From the NCBI GenBank assembly GCA_033725935.1, contig MU867062.1, forward strand, positions 744,001-808,000: a stretch of 64,000 bases of DNA, read 5' to 3'. This DNA comes from Cladorrhinum sp. PSN259. Taxonomy: Eukaryota > Ascomycota > Sordariomycetes > Sordariales > Podosporaceae. A model generated the notes under the pieces. That model made no database searches and was not told where the DNA came from. It saw only the letters and a program-made list of their open reading frames with translations. Of the stretch, positions 21,115 through 33,997 are shown one piece after another; within the stretch, counting starts at the first letter, position 1, and every line of letters starts with the position of its first letter. The translations under genes and the position numbers were made by a program.

Positions 21115-23558
21115 TTAAACCTTGGGAGTAGCGTCATCCGCGGCCTTGGCAGGTGCAGGATGAATAGGGAGAGTAGTCGTCTCACCAGCAGCAGGAGCAC
21201 CACCTTCCTTAGCGGCAGCCTCAGCAGCTGCCTTTTCGAGCTTCTTCTGCTTTTTCTTCTCCTTCTCTGCTTCCCTTGCCGCTTTCTTCGCGGCAGTCTT
21301 CTCTGCCTCCAGTGCCTTAAGCTTCTTGAGCTCCTCACCACCATAAGCCTCACGCCATTCCTCAATCTTGGCGGCGGGAATGTTGGAGAAGAGGAGCTCG
21401 GGAGTGCCAAGGGCATGACCAGGTTTGAGAGAATCCGCCTCCCAGACGTCGGGGATTGAGACAGGTATATCCTCCTCTTCGCTTGGGGCCTTAAGGCCAA
21501 GCTGCTTGAGAATAGACTGAGCCTTGCCGGGCATGTATGGGGTGAGAATGTTGGCAAGAAGATGGACGTGGTTGAGCGCAAGACCGACGACAGCATTACA
21601 CCTCTCGGGCTCCTCGGCAATAAGCTGGTTGCTGAGCTTGTTGTCTTGGAGAAGCTTATTGCCAAGGCCGGAAATAAACATAATAGTAGCCAAACCAGAT
21701 CTGAGCTTGGTGCCCTTAATCTGAGTAATATACTCAGCGAGGAGCTTGTTGACCTCATCCTTGTGCTGTTGAAGGGCAGGGAACTTCAAAAGGTCATATT
21801 CGGGGATCTTGCTCTCAAGCTTGGCTTGGGCGAACTTGATCACGCGCTGGCACAAGTTACCCAAGTTCTTGAGAAGGTCGTTATTGTTGACGTCAACAAA
21901 CTCCCTTTGAAAACGTCAGCTTCAAATTAGTTGGCAGGCCTTGAGAAACTTACTCCCACTTGAACTCGGAGTCGCTGGTCTCAGGACGTCTGGACAAGAG
22001 ATAATATCTCCAGATGTCGGGGTCGATACCGGTATCTCTGGCGTTGTTTCCAAAGACACCAACACCCTTGGATTTGCTGAATTTGCCACCCTCGTAGTTC
22101 AGATACTCAGTGGTTGAAAAGTGGTTAACCTTTGTCCAGTTTTCTCTAGTACCGAGCTGTGAGGCAGGGAAGATAATAGAATGGAAGCTACGAACAGTCA
22201 GATGGTGTACAGAAGCAAACAATACCAAAAAGAAAAAGAAAAACTTACGGAACGTTGTCCTTGCCCATAAACTGGTAGAGAGTAACCTCGTCAGGGTTCT
22301 TCCACCACTTCTCCCAGTTGTTACCCTCCGGGTTACCAGCATCGGTGAACGTCTTGGTGATAGAGGGGTAGCCAACTGAATCAAAATTAGTATTTTCATT
22401 TCTTTGAGTTGGGGGGAAAACATACTGCAGGCATCAAACCAGACGTAGAAGACCTTCTTGGCATATTCTTCGTCCGTCAGACCCTCAAGACCGGTAGGAA
22501 CTATTCAAAACCTCGGTTAGCCATTTCACTCTTGGACGAGTCGTTTGAAAACCGTTCTTACTTGGTACACCCCACCTGAGATCACGAGTGATGCCACGGG
22601 GCTTAAGACCCTGATCGAGCCATGAGTGGGTGATAGAAACGCAGTTCGCGCTCCAATTCTTCTCGGCGGCAGAAACCCAGGGAATGAGCTCAGACTGCAG
22701 AGCATCTAATCGGAGATAGAGATGTTTGGTCTTGCGTCTCTCAGGGGTAGCATCATCGAGCTTGCACCTGGGGTTAATCAACCACCCTGTGGCCTTAGTC
22801 TCCTGCTCGCCAGCAGCATCTCTGTCGGGCTCGAGAGGGTCGAGAAGATTACCGCATGCGTCGCACTGGTCACCACGGGCACCAAGGTCATGGCAGATAC
22901 TGCATTCTCCCTCAACGAACCGATCAGCCAAGAAGGAGTGGTGTTGAGGGCAGTAAGCCTGGGTGGTCTCTCTCTCTTCGATGAAGCCGTTGTTCCAGAG
23001 CTTCTTAAAGATAGCCTGAACGATATCGGAATGCTCGGGAGTAGGAGTGCGGCCAAAAGTATCAAAGTCAATGCGGAACCAGTCGTAAATCTCCTTGTGG
23101 ATCGCGTGGTACTTTGCGCAAAGAGTTGCTGGGTCCACTCCCTCAGAGAGAGCCTTTGTCTCGGTTGCCGTTCCGTACTCGTCGGAGCCACAGATGTAGA
23201 TTGTTGGCAGACCCCGGGCCCTGCAGAAACGAGCAAAGACGTCGGCAGACTAGGTCATGTGTTAATTTGAGTGAAAAATGGAGAAAAAATGTGTTGAATA
23301 TGTATGAAGTGGCACAGTCGTATGAGTTAAGTGGGATGTGAGTGAGGGGCAGCGAGGCTGGTCAAGTGAGCGTAAGAGTGCGTATCGTGTGCCAGCCAAA
23401 CACAGAAGAAAGAATAGAGAAGAATTCCCACCACATACCAAAACACTGCCGATGATGTTGCCCAGATGAGGAACGTTGTTCACATAGGGCAAGGCACTCG
23501 TGATGAGAATGTTATCCTTGCCGGGAATTGGAAGCGCGGGTTTTCGTGGGGCGCCCAT
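21115..23558 (-). CDS. MES1: cytosolic methionyl-tRNA synthetase
   Basis: This class I synthetase charges tRNA-Met. Six exons were joined with phase checks: 23439-23558, 22562-23249, 22426-22500, 22249-22375, 21954-22187 and 21115-21904, giving 677 residues. The ATP-site motif is HLGN at residues 31-34, in ALPYVNNVPHLGNIIG. Four cysteine pairs form the zinc-binding knuckle region (CPQHHS, CSICHD, CDACGN). KFSKS lies at about 372-376. The anticodon-binding helical domain follows. The C-terminus is an Ala/Lys-rich tail (KEKKKQKKLEKAA) and ends in a Pro/Ala segment. Unlike the yeast enzyme it lacks a GST-like N-terminal appendage. The ATG at 23558 was chosen because MGAPRKPALPIPGKDNILIT is the natural start; the upstream open frame has no ATG. 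Confidence 0.95.
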
Positions 23559-24876
23559 TTTGTGAAATGTATGCGGTCTCCGAGGGGTGTTTGTTGAGTT
23601 GGGGAGTTTGGTATTGTTGGAGGGGTTGTTTTTTGGGCTGGGATTCGAGATTCCAGGTCCCCGTTGAAACACTGCAGTCAAAGGTGGGGTGAGTCATGGA
23701 GGGGCACTGGCCACTTGGGGTCCAGATTCCCCTTCCCCTCATAGCGTCAGTCTTCAGCTCACCTCATCCTATTAGCCTTGGAGATGAATCATATTCGGTG
23801 TCCGAGAGTATATAACCCCGAATGGTTCGTTTTTAGCGACATTCACATCCTCAGTTGACACAAGATGAAGAGACAGGTAAACAATGAGATGAGACGATTC
23901 TCGTTGCTCGATTCCCTACAGTACCCCGCCATGTCTTTCTTTATCTTATCGGAGCCGCGCAAATGGAGGGGTTCATCATCAAAGTCTGGGGGCAGGTTGC
24001 TAGTTCCTGTAACGATCTGCATCCGACGCTATCACATATCATACCCCCTGAATCATGTATACACTGAAGAGCAGAGCATTACCTCTCTCAGAGTACTGGT
24101 CACAGATACGCTTTGCTATGTTTCGGAACGTGCACTATTTTCATCTCATTTGTTCCGTATAGTTTCGGATGGCTTTCTCAAAGTATTTATAAAACGCTGC
24201 CATCCCATGATTCTCCTTTCAATCACCGCATTCTTTGCCTAAATCAAACTCCGTATACTCCTGAGAGTCTCTGCTGGTTTAAATTTTCTTCCTCAAACAA
24301 ACAGTAGTCAGAATGGCACGAAAAAACAAAAGAAAAACAAAACAAAAAAACAAAGAGGCTATGCTTCATGCAATGCTGATGAAAATGCAAATCTTCCATC
24401 CTTCCGTTTTGCTTTCCCCTTTCCCCGTTGATATAAAAAGAGCACTCAACCAACGCCGTCCTTGATTTCCACCTCACCGCATGCTGTCGAACCTCCTTCC
24501 ACCTAAAAGGTATGAAACCGCCATTGGCGTTGGTGGCCGTAAAATATTAATGCTAGACCGAACCATTCACAGATCTTTGGTGAAAGATTCTGCTTTTTCC
24601 TCTGGACCTTCTTCCTCCGAAAAATCAATTACTTATTCGTAATTATCCACCATCTCTTGTTTGCCAATTTCCCTATGTCCTGCGTGGTTGGACGATTCAG
24701 TCCCCCCCTCCATTTTTGCTGAAACAGTTTTCCTGGCTGCCTCGTCCACTGCGCGCTGCTGGAGGTAGACGTTATTCTACTTCCTATTTCTCTTGGTCCC
24801 ACTTCAAAATAGATTTCCTCACATCATCTGGCGCACTCTTTAAGTTATTTCCCCTCTCCATGTGGAGCCGCCATTT
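23559..24876. other. intergenic, MES1 promoter and EDC3 3' region
   Basis: This 1.3 kb stretch contains an A-rich segment near 24320-24360 and T/C-rich segments near 24560-24880 downstream of the EDC3 stop codon. Short open frames show no protein signature. Confidence 0.45.
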
Positions 24877-27375
24877 CTAGAGTTCCTCTCCATTCTCCTC
24901 TCCCGCCTGTTGTCCGTTCGCGCCGCCGGCCCCCTTATACCGCATCTCCATTACCCACTTATCCTCAAAATCGATGCCCTTGCGCATCTTGGTACCCGCC
25001 TTCTTCCAGACAGCCGGGGCAAGTCCCATGTCAACCAAGTACAGCTTCCACTCGGATACCGGATCATCTGAAGGCAGGACCGTCTCCTCATTAAGCAAGG
25101 CGTTACCATCGCCGCTGTCATCCTCGGTATCCGGAGCTGCAATCATGGCCTCCAACAACCCCTTCTTCGGGGCCGCCACCGAAACAACGTAACGCGGCTT
25201 GACGTACAGCCTGTTGCCATCCACAACAGATACCAAACCCGTCGATGGGTCAATACCTGTTGGCACGTCCACGGCCAAAACGAATGCTTCATTCCGGTTA
25301 GCCCACTCTACCAGCTCGTATACGGTCGCCTGGTCCCCATTGCGCAAATCTTCGAATGAGATAGCCAAACCTAACAGCGCGTCAACAATGAGCATGACAG
25401 GCGCCGGGTTAGCCAAGCTACTAAGCGGCATCCGTGGCGTATCAATGGTCAGCAGAGGCATGCTGATCTTGCGTATATGTTCGAAAAAATCATTCTTGTT
25501 GAACACTCGGCCGCCCAGGTTCTTATACAGGCGCACTTGCTGATGAACTTCTTCAAGTAAGCCACGCTCACCACGCTCCAGCCCCACGACACATACGAGC
25601 ACATTGACTCCCTTGTTGCGAAGGTGTCGAGCAGCAGCCACAGCGCGAGCCCCCGACTTGTTGTTGCCGGCCAAGATGACGACAGTCTTTGGGGGTGGCG
25701 CTCCAGTCGAGGGGTCAACGATTCCGGCATGACGGACCTTGATAGCCGGGTCGGAGAGGGCAATCAATGTCACTTCGGCGATACCTCTGCTTGCATTTTC
25801 AATCATAATATCCTCGGTGAAACCAATATCAGCCTTGGCGATATTCTCAATATTAAGCATCTGCAAAGGCGAGATAGTCTCAATCCGGCGATTCGACGGC
25901 GACATATAAAGTCCCGCCTCGGGGTTGAACGGTGCTGAATGCTGTTTCCTCTTGTCAGTGGCCGCTGCTATGCGCCCTGAAAGCCGACTGCTTGGCCGGC
26001 TCCCCTTCAAAGAGGAAGCACGATGGTGGCTTACACTAGCATTTAGTTTGCTATGCCCGGCAGCTTGTAGGTTTGGTACTGCGCTGGCTTTTCGTGACTG
26101 TGATCTCTTTGCACTCTCACCCCGTCTTGAGCTCTGTCGGCTCCCCATGGCAAGGTCTCTGCCGCTCGCCCGCTCGCCATTCTTGATTACGCCATCATCT
26201 GCCTCGGAATTCCAAAAGTCATTCGAAGGTTCTTTTGCCAAAAGGCCACCCTTTTTCTTGAGTATTGTTATAGGTGGCGTGCTGTCGAGAACATTTTCAG
26301 AAGGGTGATAATTCTTGCCACCTCCCGTGCCAGGCTTGGGACGAGGTAGACGATTATGAGATACTAATCGGTCGGCCTCATCAACCTGATCGTCCTTTCG
26401 CATCTGTTCAAATAGATTGCTCTTATCGAATTTCGCCAGTCCTTGCTCAAAGTCAAAATCCCCCATCTCCTGAACGTCAGTAACATCCTCGGAGGCCCAT
26501 CCGTTCTCATTTGGATTCCGGCCAACTACCCTCTTTAGGGACTTGAAAGGTTGAAAAGAGGACGTGTTCTCCAGCATAGGGGTTTGACGCCATCCCTTTC
26601 CTTTGCCTGGTCCCTTGGCGGCAGCCTGTGTGGACGATGGTTGTGGTGCCTCATCTTGCGTGCCACTCTTTGGGTTTCTAGATCGCCGCTGTGGTCTCTT
26701 TCGCTTGTGAGATGCCACCTCTTCATACTCCAACACCGCTTCGCCCGCAGCAGCATCCTCATCCGCCGACTCAACGGTTGTGGTGCGATTCTCAAGCCTT
26801 AGGTTCTTCATCGATTCGGAAATACCAGCCGTGGGTGTCGGATCGCGCGAGGTGCTTGCTGGGTCCCTCTTCTCGCTGCTATTGGGCTGTGGGTGAATCT
26901 CAAGGGGTACACTACTCGACACAGAGGGCCGCTTTCCAACAGTCACAATTGCAGGGTCAACAAAAGCTGGCTGCTGAGGCGCATGTCGAAGGATTGGCTG
27001 AACAGCCACGGGAAAAACTGGAGGTTGAGTATGGGCGGCAACGGGATTCGGTGGGGGTGCCGGAGGATGAGGAGCCGGACGGGCAGCGGTTGGGACCTCA
27101 GAGATATCGGCGATGTCCGATGCGAGGATTGTTACTCGAGGCTTCCATTCGTTCGTATCAAGATACCAGACTGTTTTTTACGTATGCAAGCGTCAGCAAA
27201 AGCTATGAATGGAGAGGCGTGAAACGGAGAAACAGTGTGCAGACTAACCGTTGCTAAGTGTCAAACTATCCCCCATCTCAACTGCGCTGACAGTTCCCTT
27301 AAGTCTCAAAGGAGGGAGATGAGGAGGAGTGCGAAGCACAACCTCCATCTGCAAGCCGATGAAGTCGGAAGCCAT
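24877..27375 (-). CDS. EDC3: enhancer of mRNA decapping 3
   Basis: Edc3 is a P-body scaffold that stimulates Dcp1-Dcp2 decapping. There are two exons, 27249-27375 and 24877-27170, giving 806 residues. Exon 1 plus the start of exon 2 form the N-terminal LSm domain: MASDFIGLQMEV, LKGTVSAVEMGDSLTLSNG, then VWYLDTNEWKPRVTILASDI. A long disordered Pro/Ser-rich linker follows. The FDF motif sits near residue 280 (MGDFDFEQGLAKFDKSNLF), and a basic patch precedes it (HKRKRPQRRSRN). The C-terminal YjeF-N Rossmann domain starts near residue 475 (LQMLNIENIAKADIGF) and includes VVILAGNNKSGARAVAAARHL and VDVPTGIDPSTG. The 78 bp intron has the donor GTTAGT. Confidence 0.95.
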
Positions 27376-28391
27376 AGTGACGGGAGCCTCCAAATGCCCA
27401 AAATGAATAGCTGTAGGTTTTGGGCGCGGTAAGAGGTCTGAGAATGCTGGTGAGGTAAAAGTCCGTAATGCGGGAAGTTGTGTTGGTTGGTTGTGAGGAG
27501 GAGTTGAGGACAACTGCCCGCCAGAAAAACCACAGCGATCGAAATGTTCAGCTTAGGGGCTGCAGATTCCGGGTTGTGGAAAGTTTGGGCAGGAGAGGTT
27601 CAGATCGCGCGGTACTGGCTTGTGACAGAAGGCGCTCGTGAACTTGTTAATGGAGCGGTCGCAGCTTCCCGTCCTGTCGAATGTTTTGCTTATCGATAGG
27701 GGGCCCAGTCACACAGCTTTCTGAGAAATTGGTGGTGCCAAGATTTAGGAAAGTCACGGCGCCTGTTCAGGATGTCAGGGTGATGTGCCGGGAAGTTCCC
27801 TTTCCCCAAATTCACCCCGCGGGCCCTGACGACACTGAGTCGGTGATGAGACGGTTCGGGTCCTTGTGATGCATCTCTGGTGCATGAAATGTTCTAGAAC
27901 ACAACAATGCATTCCCTTGATGTATTCACTGGACATTCATAGACACAATCATCGTTAAAACTATGGTCAAAAATGGCTTCAGGAATAGGTTTAATCATCC
28001 AAGAATATATTGTTACAAGTTCATTCACTCGCCCTTGAGCAACCTAAGTTCCATCACTAGCTTTAAAGAATTTAACCGCCAAAAACATGTCTTTCTTTTT
28101 TGTTTACACTCATAGGAAGCGGGCGACACAAAACCTAATAAACCTATGCTATTCCATACAATCATGTCCCCAAGCCTATCCCGACCATACCATCCTTCTC
28201 AAAATCTCGTTTCCCCAAGTGCGCCTGGAACAAGGCCTGAAGCTGAAGATAACCCAGCCAATGAGAAAGATAAAAGGACGCATAACAGCCCAACAATGAG
28301 GCTGTCTGTTGATGCCGTTGAAATCCCAACCATGCCAGAACGCCGACATATATGATGCAGAGTCAATAGACCCCCAATTTGCCGCCCTACA
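27376..28391. other. intergenic, EDC3 promoter and PIF1 3' region
   Basis: About 1 kb lies between two minus-strand genes. It has no supported coding content. The EDC3 leader remains open upstream of the ATG at 27375 but has no earlier ATG in frame. Confidence 0.45.
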
Positions 28392-31111
28392 TCAACCATA
28401 AGCCGCCATCGCCTCCTCCTCGTCTTCATCAAACTCGAAATTAGCTCGTCGTTGCCCTGCGGCTGGCTGCGCTGGTGGCGGCTTCTTATATGCAAAGTTA
28501 TCAAGTGAAGACTCCGACGGGCCCTTTTTTGCGAGCGCCATCTCAACACTGTACAGCTTATTGTAAAACTCAACCACACGTGGATGTGCCATGACCTTGT
28601 CTTTTCGGAAACGAAGCACCTGCAGACCTTGTTGCGTAGTGGCACGACTGAGGGCAACATACGCCTGACCCTTCTCGAATGCAGTGCCGAGATCAACCTT
28701 GACACGTTCCAGGGTCTGGCCTTGAGCCTTGTGGATCGACAAAGCCCATGCCAAGATCAGGGGAAGCTGCTTCCGGGCTGCCTGAACTTCGCCCGTGGGG
28801 AGTTCCACTTTCCACTCTTCAGGGACACAGAGGATGTGGCGCGAAGTACCGTCGGCAGCTTGGAATCGTACAAGCGGATACTTTACATTGTCCCCCTTGC
28901 TGTTGCTCTCTCCGAGGGCATTCGTGAAAGCCCGTACTCGCTTCTTGGCATCCATGTCCATACCCTCGTCGTCTCCGGTCTCTAGCTCGAAAGCTGTTTG
29001 CGTCATGAATGATTCTACGGTTCCCAGAGTTCCGTTGACAAGTGTCTCGTCCATGTTCTTGATCAACATGACCTGGGCTTTCTTCTTCAGTTCTATTGTC
29101 GGAGGTGCCATCATGTTAGCCAGCAGCTTGTCACGAACAGCCGGCATACCAGTGTCGAAGGCTTCATAGCGCCTGACTTCTCCAGGCAGAGCCTCGAGAC
29201 GCTTCTGGTTCGAGCGCTCAACCTCGTTCCTTCTTGGGAACCTATTCGAAAAAATTGTTAGTGGTATATACAGTGTAATGTGGAGAGCGGAATAACAAAC
29301 AATTCGGTGACCTGAATTCCGTCATCAAATTCGAGCGGTCTGCTTAACGCCTCAAAGTTTTTTACTGTCGCCTCGCTGATCCTTCCAAGACGCATCTCAT
29401 TGAGCATGTTGGCAAACTCTGGATCTCTCTGACGGAATACCTCAGTGAGGCCGATAGTGTGATCGATCGAGTTTGACCAGGTAGCGGCATCGAATGCAAA
29501 CTTGGCCTCCTTGCCACCTTCTGGTACAGGGGGCAGCTGAAAGAAGTCACCGGTGATGACAAGTTGGATGCCACCCCATGGCCGGCCATTATTGCGAATG
29601 ACTCTGCCAATTTGAGATAGCTTGTCAAAGAGATCGCCATCAACCATGGAGATTTCGTCGACAATAAGCACCTTGGTCTTCAGCCATCGGGACTTGGCCT
29701 TTGGGTTACGCCTGATCTTCTTCACTAGCGTATTGACATCCTCCTTCCCGAGACCAATGCCTGCGAAACTGTGGAGCGTGATGCCACCAATATTGCAGGC
29801 TGCCAGACCTGTTGAAGCAGTAACTGCTAAACGCTCAGGATCTCTAGTATACTTTTTCTTGAGATCCTGGATGATGGCGCGCATCAAGACCGACTTTCCT
29901 GTACCGGCAGGACCGGTGAAGAATACACTCTGGCCCTTATCCACGACTAAACTCTTGACATGACGCTGCTCAGTGCTTAGAACGATAGATGCTGCCTTTT
30001 TCTTGGACGAGGGGCCTGAACTCAATGCGGCATGTGCGATGTCGGTGAGCGAAGCTTCAGCCTTGCCAGATGATTTTGACTGGGTCTTGAGTTGTTTCTT
30101 CTGTGCCTTGACAGCGCTTGCGGTGGTCTCCCACATAGGTTTTGGTTTCGGTGCAGGTGTTGGTGCAGCAGCCGGGGTCTCATGAAATTCGATAATATCA
30201 TCATCCTCCACCGGATCGGCTCGTCGTTTCCACGAAAGGTCACGCTTGGGTTTTTTTACTGGTTGTACCGCAGGTTGTTCATTGTGCGGCGAGTCCCGCT
30301 TTATAGCTGTGCGAGGTGCCGGTGGCCCCCGGTTCATAGACGTCCGAGCTGCAGGTGCAGATTGAGTTCGAGGATTGACATAGTGCGAAGGAGAGGATTG
30401 TGTCCAAGAGATAGCGCTCGTGTCGCTCGGTGGGATATTCTCAACAGGTTCTACAGGGGCTGTTTGCGGTTTAGGTCGAGGAAGCGTTGGCAGTGCTTGA
30501 GGCGCCTGGAAGTCAAGGTTAAGGGCATCGTCATCGCTAAAGTCGTCTTCGTCAAACTCGACTCCTGAAGAGACAATGTTGGTGGGCCGCGCAGCACCCA
30601 AACGGGGCGGGGTATCGCCCAGTATAATCGGCTCGTCTTTGAAGGACCCCGAGCTATTGTAAAGAGATGCAAGACTTTTGCCATGGGAAAAGCTAGCTGG
30701 TGGGCGATAAGAGTTGTGCGATCGATTCTGCAAAGGAGCTGTTGTGGTTGGCAAAGGTCGAGATGCTCCTGATGAATTCGCAGTCGGTGGGAATCGGCTC
30801 TTTTTCATCATGTCAACAACGGTGGCAGGACGTCCTGGTGCCGGATTAGGACTACTCGAAGGAAACAACTGCTTCCCTAATGAAGCGGAATTGGACGACA
30901 TTCTAGATGATGGCTGGTTTGCCGAGGCGGCCTTTTTGGCCTCGACTGCCCGCCCGAACATTGTTGTTGTTATGTTGCGACTGCGGGTGGGACTCAATCG
31001 GAGGGATTGCACAAAAGCAGCATGGAGGTGTGGCCCAAGGAAGGTTTGCGGTTTCCAGTCGAGTGAGTGGGTGGCTGCTCGGTGGAGGAAAAGGCGACAA
31101 AGCCCAGTCAT
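28392..31111 (-). CDS. PIF1: Pif1-family 5'-3' DNA helicase
   Basis: Pif1 unwinds G-quadruplexes and limits telomerase in the nucleus, and maintains mitochondrial DNA. The exons are 29301-31111 and 28392-29241, giving 886 residues. The first 50 residues are Arg/Ser/Leu-rich with few acidic residues (CRLFLHRAATHS, SLRLSPTRSRNITTT), as in a mitochondrial presequence. A second Met at residue 51 (MFGRAVEAKK) could start a nuclear form, the arrangement known for yeast Pif1. A disordered region with basic clusters runs to about residue 370. Walker A is GPAGTGKS at 400-407. Walker B-like VLIVDEISMVDGDLF, the Gln-rich motif VITGDFFQLPPV and the C-terminal motif LAWALSIHKAQGQTLERV are all present. The 59 bp intron uses the donor GTTTGT. 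Confidence 0.95.
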
Positions 31112-33997
31112 CCAGAGTCAAACCCGCTCAAATGCGGGCAATCCAAGCTGGTGGTTCAAATGCCCAAAAGAAAACCTGGTTCAATTTTGTCTAGACGATT
31201 GTCTCTGTTTGGCCTAGGCGTGCTTTTTTCGTCGCGTCTTCGTCCCATATTTCGCGTCTTGCACTGTCCAAAAAACGCGGGGTGCCCGTGCGCCCGTGAT
31301 CAATTGGTAAACTGGAAAGGGGGTCCACATTTGGCAACCGCAACGCCTTGATAGCAACCCTAACCCTCTAAGGCAACTTTTGTTTTCCATCCCTATGCAT
31401 TTCTGCTTTTTCAGAAGTTTCATCAATTTGTTACTTATTACTAGCATTGCCGTAGTATTTCATGATGTCTTGAAATATTGCTTGGACAAACAGAGATCAG
31501 GTTCAATGCTTGTCAAAAACTTAAAGTGTCAACCAAAGTCCAAAGCTCACTTGAAGCCAGTTCCGAGGAGAAATCCCATCTTGATTCCAAGTCGTGATGT
31601 CTTCAAGAATCCTGGTCTACACGTGTACTGCCCGAGCAGACTGTACGCCGTATTGTCGGCTTGATTACCCCATCAACTTTCCTGATCGGGCTTGCTGCAT
31701 GGGATCTCCCGGCCTTGTCTGTCCCCACGGCGGGATGACCCCCATAGTTACCGGTACCCTAGGAGCTTCTGTGGATGTCCTTCTCCCGCCCCGGGGGATG
31801 CGGGGTGTTCTTCGGACGTGCCCTCGTGAATTCTAGAAGTTGTCCTCGCTGCTAAAAACCTTAAAAGTGCTAATAAAAAACACTAGAGAGTTAAGTGGCA
31901 GGCTAGATACCGAAATCTCTATCTAATCTGTTGGAAAGTCTTTGTTCCACTCGCTGTCCGCGAAGGCACAAGGAAGACAGGGGTCTTCGTACACGGCATT
32001 GTTTATGATTCTCTGTTCAGTTTTCAAGATAGTCATCATTTGATCCTGTGATGTTGAAAGGAATTCAAGGTCGTCGTGGGGGTCTTGAAAGGTCGGAAGA
32101 GTCCCTCAGACCCCCAAACCTAGTGTTTGTAGGAAATGCATGACTCTTGCCTGTGCATACGTCATGGCTTCTGGTTGGACAATTCAATGGTCTCTTCCCC
32201 ACATGGAACAGCGCCACTTCTTGTTTCAATTGGTCTTGTGATCTGAACTATGCAAACATCTGTGGACGACACCGCTGTTTTGGTGTCCGTACATCCCATG
32301 TGCATCTGTACAGCTTCTTCCCTCCTCCAAATGAGTTGACGTTGACAGACCTTAGCCCGCATTGGAGCCCGACTTCGCAAGAATGTCTTGGGACATTGGC
32401 AAATGAGCTTGAATTGCTTGATTTTTCTTGGAGATTGGGGACCTCGAAGGATCCAAGGAAGCTTGGGCCGGTCAAGCATCTCAGCTCTTGCACGGGGTTC
32501 GCTGGATGTTGCTAGGCATGCTGGGCAAACCTCTCGGCAGAGACTTGGCAAACATCATGGATTTTTTTGCGAACAATTACCCGTGTCCCAACAGTTGGTT
32601 CAGGTTTGTTTGCTTTTTTTTTGAGGCTGACTGTTGAGCGAATCCGGCCATCCGGTTGCGCGTGGTCTCTGAGACACGGGATGAGAGGGCAAGACACAAT
32701 TTCAGCTCTGATATGCAGCATCCCCGGAGTCTGGGGAAGACACAGTAAATTGACATACGGAACCGGACATCACCGACTTATGTTCGGAGCTCGGGTCACC
32801 GATGTCGCATGGTAGTGGCGGGACCTGGAATGGGCTGTGAACAGTAAGCGCACCGTTACCGTTACACGATGCGAAAATTTTGTGCTATATCTTGGTAAGA
32901 GTAACACGAAATCTCGGATTTGGAATGTTTCGAACGGACCCCCGCGGGATGGTATAGATACCTAGGCAGACGTGGACATTTCTCGTCTTGCGAGTGGCAG
33001 TATTGCTGCTGTGATTTATACCTGACAAAGTAGTCGTTTTCGATGACGTTGAGATGCCGGATCAGGGGCACGGGAGGTGCCATTGGCAAGCTTTCAGTTG
33101 CTCTGCTGGAGCCAAAAAGGGCCCACCAAACCCGCCACTTTTATCTCTCGGGCTGCATGATGCTGCAAGCCGTCACGCCGTCAGTTCAATTGTGAACTTT
33201 TGGGCTTGCCTCTTTGCCGTTTGTGCCTGCTTTTCTAGCTGCGCCGTTTGCAAGGGTAGGTTCTATGAGCCAAAGATCCCTCCTCTCTCAATGCCCCCCC
33301 CCAGATGAAAAAAAATTCTAATTGCCCAGGCCAACGGATTGTGCATTATAAATTTTACTTTATCAGCTAGGGACCATGGATGACACCATTGGCGGTCCAT
33401 TAGCACCGGAGAGGGTTTTCTTCTTTCTTAGTTTCTTTTTATCCCTGCTGTTCTTCCGCTGGCACTGGCAGGACGCGTCTTGATAAAAAGGACCCTGAGA
33501 GCACCCGTCCGTTCTGCTTTCTCTTGTGCAGGCAGATCGACCGCTGCTTGCGAGTTGCGACCCACGCTCTTTGCAACATCCCAATTGCCCTTGCCCGGAT
33601 CTTTTGTGCCGGGCTCTGAGTGTGTGGATTCCTATCTGGCATCCCGGGATCATAGGGGAAAAAACCCGTTTTCCCTTGTCATTGGAGTTTTACCATCAGA
33701 CGAACCCGATCTGTGAACGGCGCATTCTTTATGGGTGTCTCCCGTATCCCCAGTCCCGAACATCACAACTTCCGGATCTCATCAGCCATCGTGCCGAGCC
33801 ATTGGACAACCTCACCTGGTCCGGTCGGCAAGGGGCTGACTCATGCACTGGTTTAGCTTGACGAAGTTGCTGTCGCCTTCACCATCATCCGCATCACACA
33901 GCCCTCAACCCGAGAAAGCCTAGGACCGTCCCAGTCACGGAAGACATCCGAACTACACCAACTCTGAAGCCCTTCCACACCTTGGCCTACCGCAATC
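31112..33997. other. long gene-poor gap between divergent PIF1 and NHA1
   Basis: This is the longest non-coding stretch in the window, 2.9 kb. It must carry two promoters. All open frames are short, overlap in several frames and show no domain signature. I saw no tRNA, no terminal inverted repeats and no transposase remnant. A C-run lies near 33294-33302. Confidence 0.5.

Noticed and set aside
23559..23681. In-frame N-terminal extension of methionyl-tRNA synthetase as a mitochondrial presequence
   Set aside because: The open frame begins at TTG without any ATG, is Asn/Pro/Thr-rich, and does not look like a presequence; MGAPRKP is the natural start.
31594..31836. 80-residue plus-strand frame with six cysteines in the PIF1-NHA1 gap
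   Set aside because: No signal peptide, irregular cysteine spacing, no splice context, and competing frames of the same size.
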